Positions 62,902 through 64,000 of a stretch of DNA of 64,000 nt are shown here, piece by piece. This DNA is from Methanoculleus sp. 7T (GTDB taxonomy: Archaea > Halobacteriota > Methanomicrobia > Methanomicrobiales > Methanoculleaceae). The DNA is taken from positions 1,550,001 through 1,614,000 of the forward strand of contig NZ_JALPRP010000001.1 of NCBI RefSeq assembly GCF_023195915.1, in the 5' to 3' direction. The notes beneath the pieces are model-generated. The model was given only the letters and a program-made list of their open reading frames with translations. It was not told the origin of the DNA and searched no databases. The translations under genes were made by a program, and so were the position numbers. The number at the start of each line of letters is the position of its first letter. Position 1 is the stretch's first letter.

Positions 62902-64000
62902 CAGGCCTCATCCCCCAAGAGTTCGTCGACCACGACGCGAGGACTGAACGGCACGATGTCGTCGTATCCTTGGCCGGTCCCGAGGAAGAGGATCGGTTTT
63001 CCGACGGTATGCGCAACCGATATGGCGGCGCCGCCCTTGGGATCCATATCCGCCTTCGTCAGGACGACTGCGTCGGTCCCGACCGCCCGGTTGAACTCGT
63101 CGGCCCGGATGACCGCGTCGTTCCCGGCCACCGCCTCGTCGACGTAGACGACAAGGTCCGGCTTCATGACCCGCCGGATCTTCTCGAGCTGGTTCATGAG
63201 GTTCGCACGGTTATGGAACCTGCCGGCCGTATCGGCGAGGACGACATCGATCTCGTGCGCTTTCGCGTACTGGACCGCATCAAAGAGGACCGCGGAGGGG
63301 TCGGCGCCGGCCTGGTGCTGGATCACCTTGATCCCGAGACGGTCGGCGTGAGTCTTGATCTGCTCGATCGCTCCCGCACGGAAGGTATCCCCTGCGCCGA
63401 TCACGACCGAGAAGCCGTTCTTCTGGAGGTAATGGCCGACCTTCGCCACGGTCGTCGTCTTCCCTGTCCCGTTCACGCCGGTGAAGAGGATCTTCACTGG
63501 GCGCTCATGCTCCCTGATGTAGCGCGAGAGGTCGAGGCCTTCGCCCAGCACGCCGCAGAGCGCGGACCGGAGCGTCGCGACGACCAGCTCGTCTACCGAA
63601 GAACCGAGTTTCCGGTGCCGGCCCACCAGGTCCCCCCGCATCCGGGCGATGATCTCGTCCGTGACCGGGAGTGCGACATCGTTTTCGAGGAGGACCATCT
63701 CAAGCTCGAACAGGGGCTCTTCGACATCCTTCTCCTGGATGAGAACCTCGCGGTCCCGGACAAGGACCTTCAACTTATTGAAAAACGTCGGTTTCTCCCG
63801 ATCCGCCTCCGGCACTTCCTCCGGCAGGGGAGCCGGAACGGGAGCCGGGAGAGGAGGTTCGGGGGTCGCCGGCTGCGCTTCCTCCGGGAGTTCCTCCGGG
63901 AGTTCCTCCGGGAGTTCCTCCGGGAGTTCCGCAACCGGGACCGCCGGTTCGGCCTCGGCAGCCTCCTCGATATTCGAGGTAAATTTTGTCCTGATATTCT
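62901..64000 (-). CDS. ftsY: SRP receptor FtsY (N-terminus beyond window)
   Basis: GTPase partner of SRP54 at the membrane. The G domain has G1 [16 protein letters not shown]3 [13 protein letters not shown] and G4 [12 protein letters not shown]. The N-terminal part is open to position 64000, so the gene is partial. Although a GTG at 63815 is in frame, the open frame continues upstream with an acidic, Pro/Glu-rich linker containing four copies of a four-residue ELPE unit (12-base DNA repeat, about 63882-63929). This linker is typical in kind but not in sequence. Confidence 0.95.
   Translation of the reverse strand, partial: NIRTKFTSNIEEAAEAEPAVPVAELPEELPEELPEELPEEAQPATPEPPLPAPVPAPLPEEVPEADREKPTFFNKLKVLVRDREVLIQEKDVEEPLFELEMVLLENDVALPVTDEIIARMRGDLVGRHRKLGSSVDELVVATLRSALCGVLGEGLDLSRYIREHERPVKILFTGVNGTGKTTTVAKVGHYLQKNGFSVVIGAGDTFRAGAIEQIKTHADRLGIKVIQHQAGADPSAVLFDAVQYAKAHEIDVVLADTAGRFHNRANLMNQLEKIRRVMKPDLVVYVDEAVAGNDAVIRADEFNRAVGTDAVVLTKADMDPKGGAAISVAHTVGKPILFLGTGQGYDDIVPFSPRVVVDELLGDEA
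63882..63929 (-). repeat. Four tandem 12-base repeats inside ftsY
   Basis: The plus-strand unit CTCCGGGAGTTC is repeated four times, encoding ELPE on the minus strand in the acidic linker of FtsY. Such in-frame repeats can gain or lose copies without frameshift. Confidence 0.7.

Noticed and set aside
1-64000. tRNA, rRNA, CRISPR array, insertion sequence or prophage
   Set aside because: I looked for TTCGA-loop clover-leaf patterns, regularly spaced repeats, and transposase or integrase motifs and found none I could support; a tRNAscan or CRISPR search would settle it.

Overview
The window is a dense, GC-rich stretch of a methanogenic archaeon, most likely Methanoculleus or a close relative in the Methanomicrobiales. 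The evidence is the archaeal information machinery (histone, RadA, RPA, FEN1, Rpb4, L21e, Pus10, TrmY, SRP54/FtsY), methanogen-restricted families (DUF1890, DUF1894, DUF2180, DUF2193, a flavodiiron F420H2 oxidase, a NifH-like reductase of the coenzyme F430 type), archaeal phosphoribulokinase, and a presenilin-like protease. The protease's two catalytic aspartates fall at residues 162 and 220, the numbering known for the Methanoculleus marisnigri homologue. I see no rRNA or tRNA gene, CRISPR array, insertion sequence or prophage.

Layout. 1-4.1 kb: two secreted SdrD-repeat surface proteins, one with a seven-repeat propeller. 4.2-11 kb: a small hypothetical, a thioesterase, then a plus-strand biosynthetic run (pyrG, guaAb, argD, hisC, NMP kinase, CDP-alcohol transferase). 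11.1-17.9 kb: a minus-strand block with TspO, a PAS/GAF histidine kinase, DUF1894-DUF1890, an FdhD-like protein lacking the family CxxC motif, CutA, and the IscU/IscS pair. 18-23.5 kb: dapL-lysA (lysine), RPA, radA, phosphoglycolate phosphatase. 23.5-28.6 kb: PRC-barrel protein, histone, CBS regulator divergent from NOG1, presenilin-like protease, small membrane protein, FEN1. 28.6-32 kb: a 578-bp gap ending in three consecutive hairpins, then DUF2193-DUF2180, aquaporin and DUF2769. 32-39.9 kb: an intergenic hairpin cluster, a rubredoxin/TPP-enzyme operon, endonuclease V, F420H2 oxidase, phosphoribulokinase, TrkH and a secreted hypothetical.

40.1-43.9 kb is the most interesting part. A NifH-like iron protein overlaps a NifD-like gene, and after a universal stress protein comes a second, distinct component-1 gene. 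Each component-1 protein has three cysteines spaced like the P-cluster ligands of NifD and NifK. This suggests a heterodimeric nitrogenase-like reductase rather than the homodimeric CfbD enzyme.

43.9-48.9 kb: tautomerase, Met-rich small protein, GNAT, PH-domain membrane protein, and the leucine-pathway set leuC-leuD-leuB. 49-53.8 kb: a bacterial-type mutS-mutL operon and a small ORF. 53.9-57 kb: an anchored hypothetical, a membrane-anchored Lon-type protease and a MATE exporter with visibly lower GC. 57.1-64 kb: a conserved archaeal translation/secretion operon on the minus strand, running ftsY, srp54, trmY, pus10, rpl21e, rpoF, DUF655, ksgA, HemK-like methyltransferase. The N-terminus of ftsY runs off the window.

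Functionally the region is mostly core biosynthesis, replication/repair and translation. The less understood parts are the surface proteins, the DUF1890/FdhD-like block, DUF2193/2180, the rubredoxin-TPP pair and the nitrogenase-like cluster.
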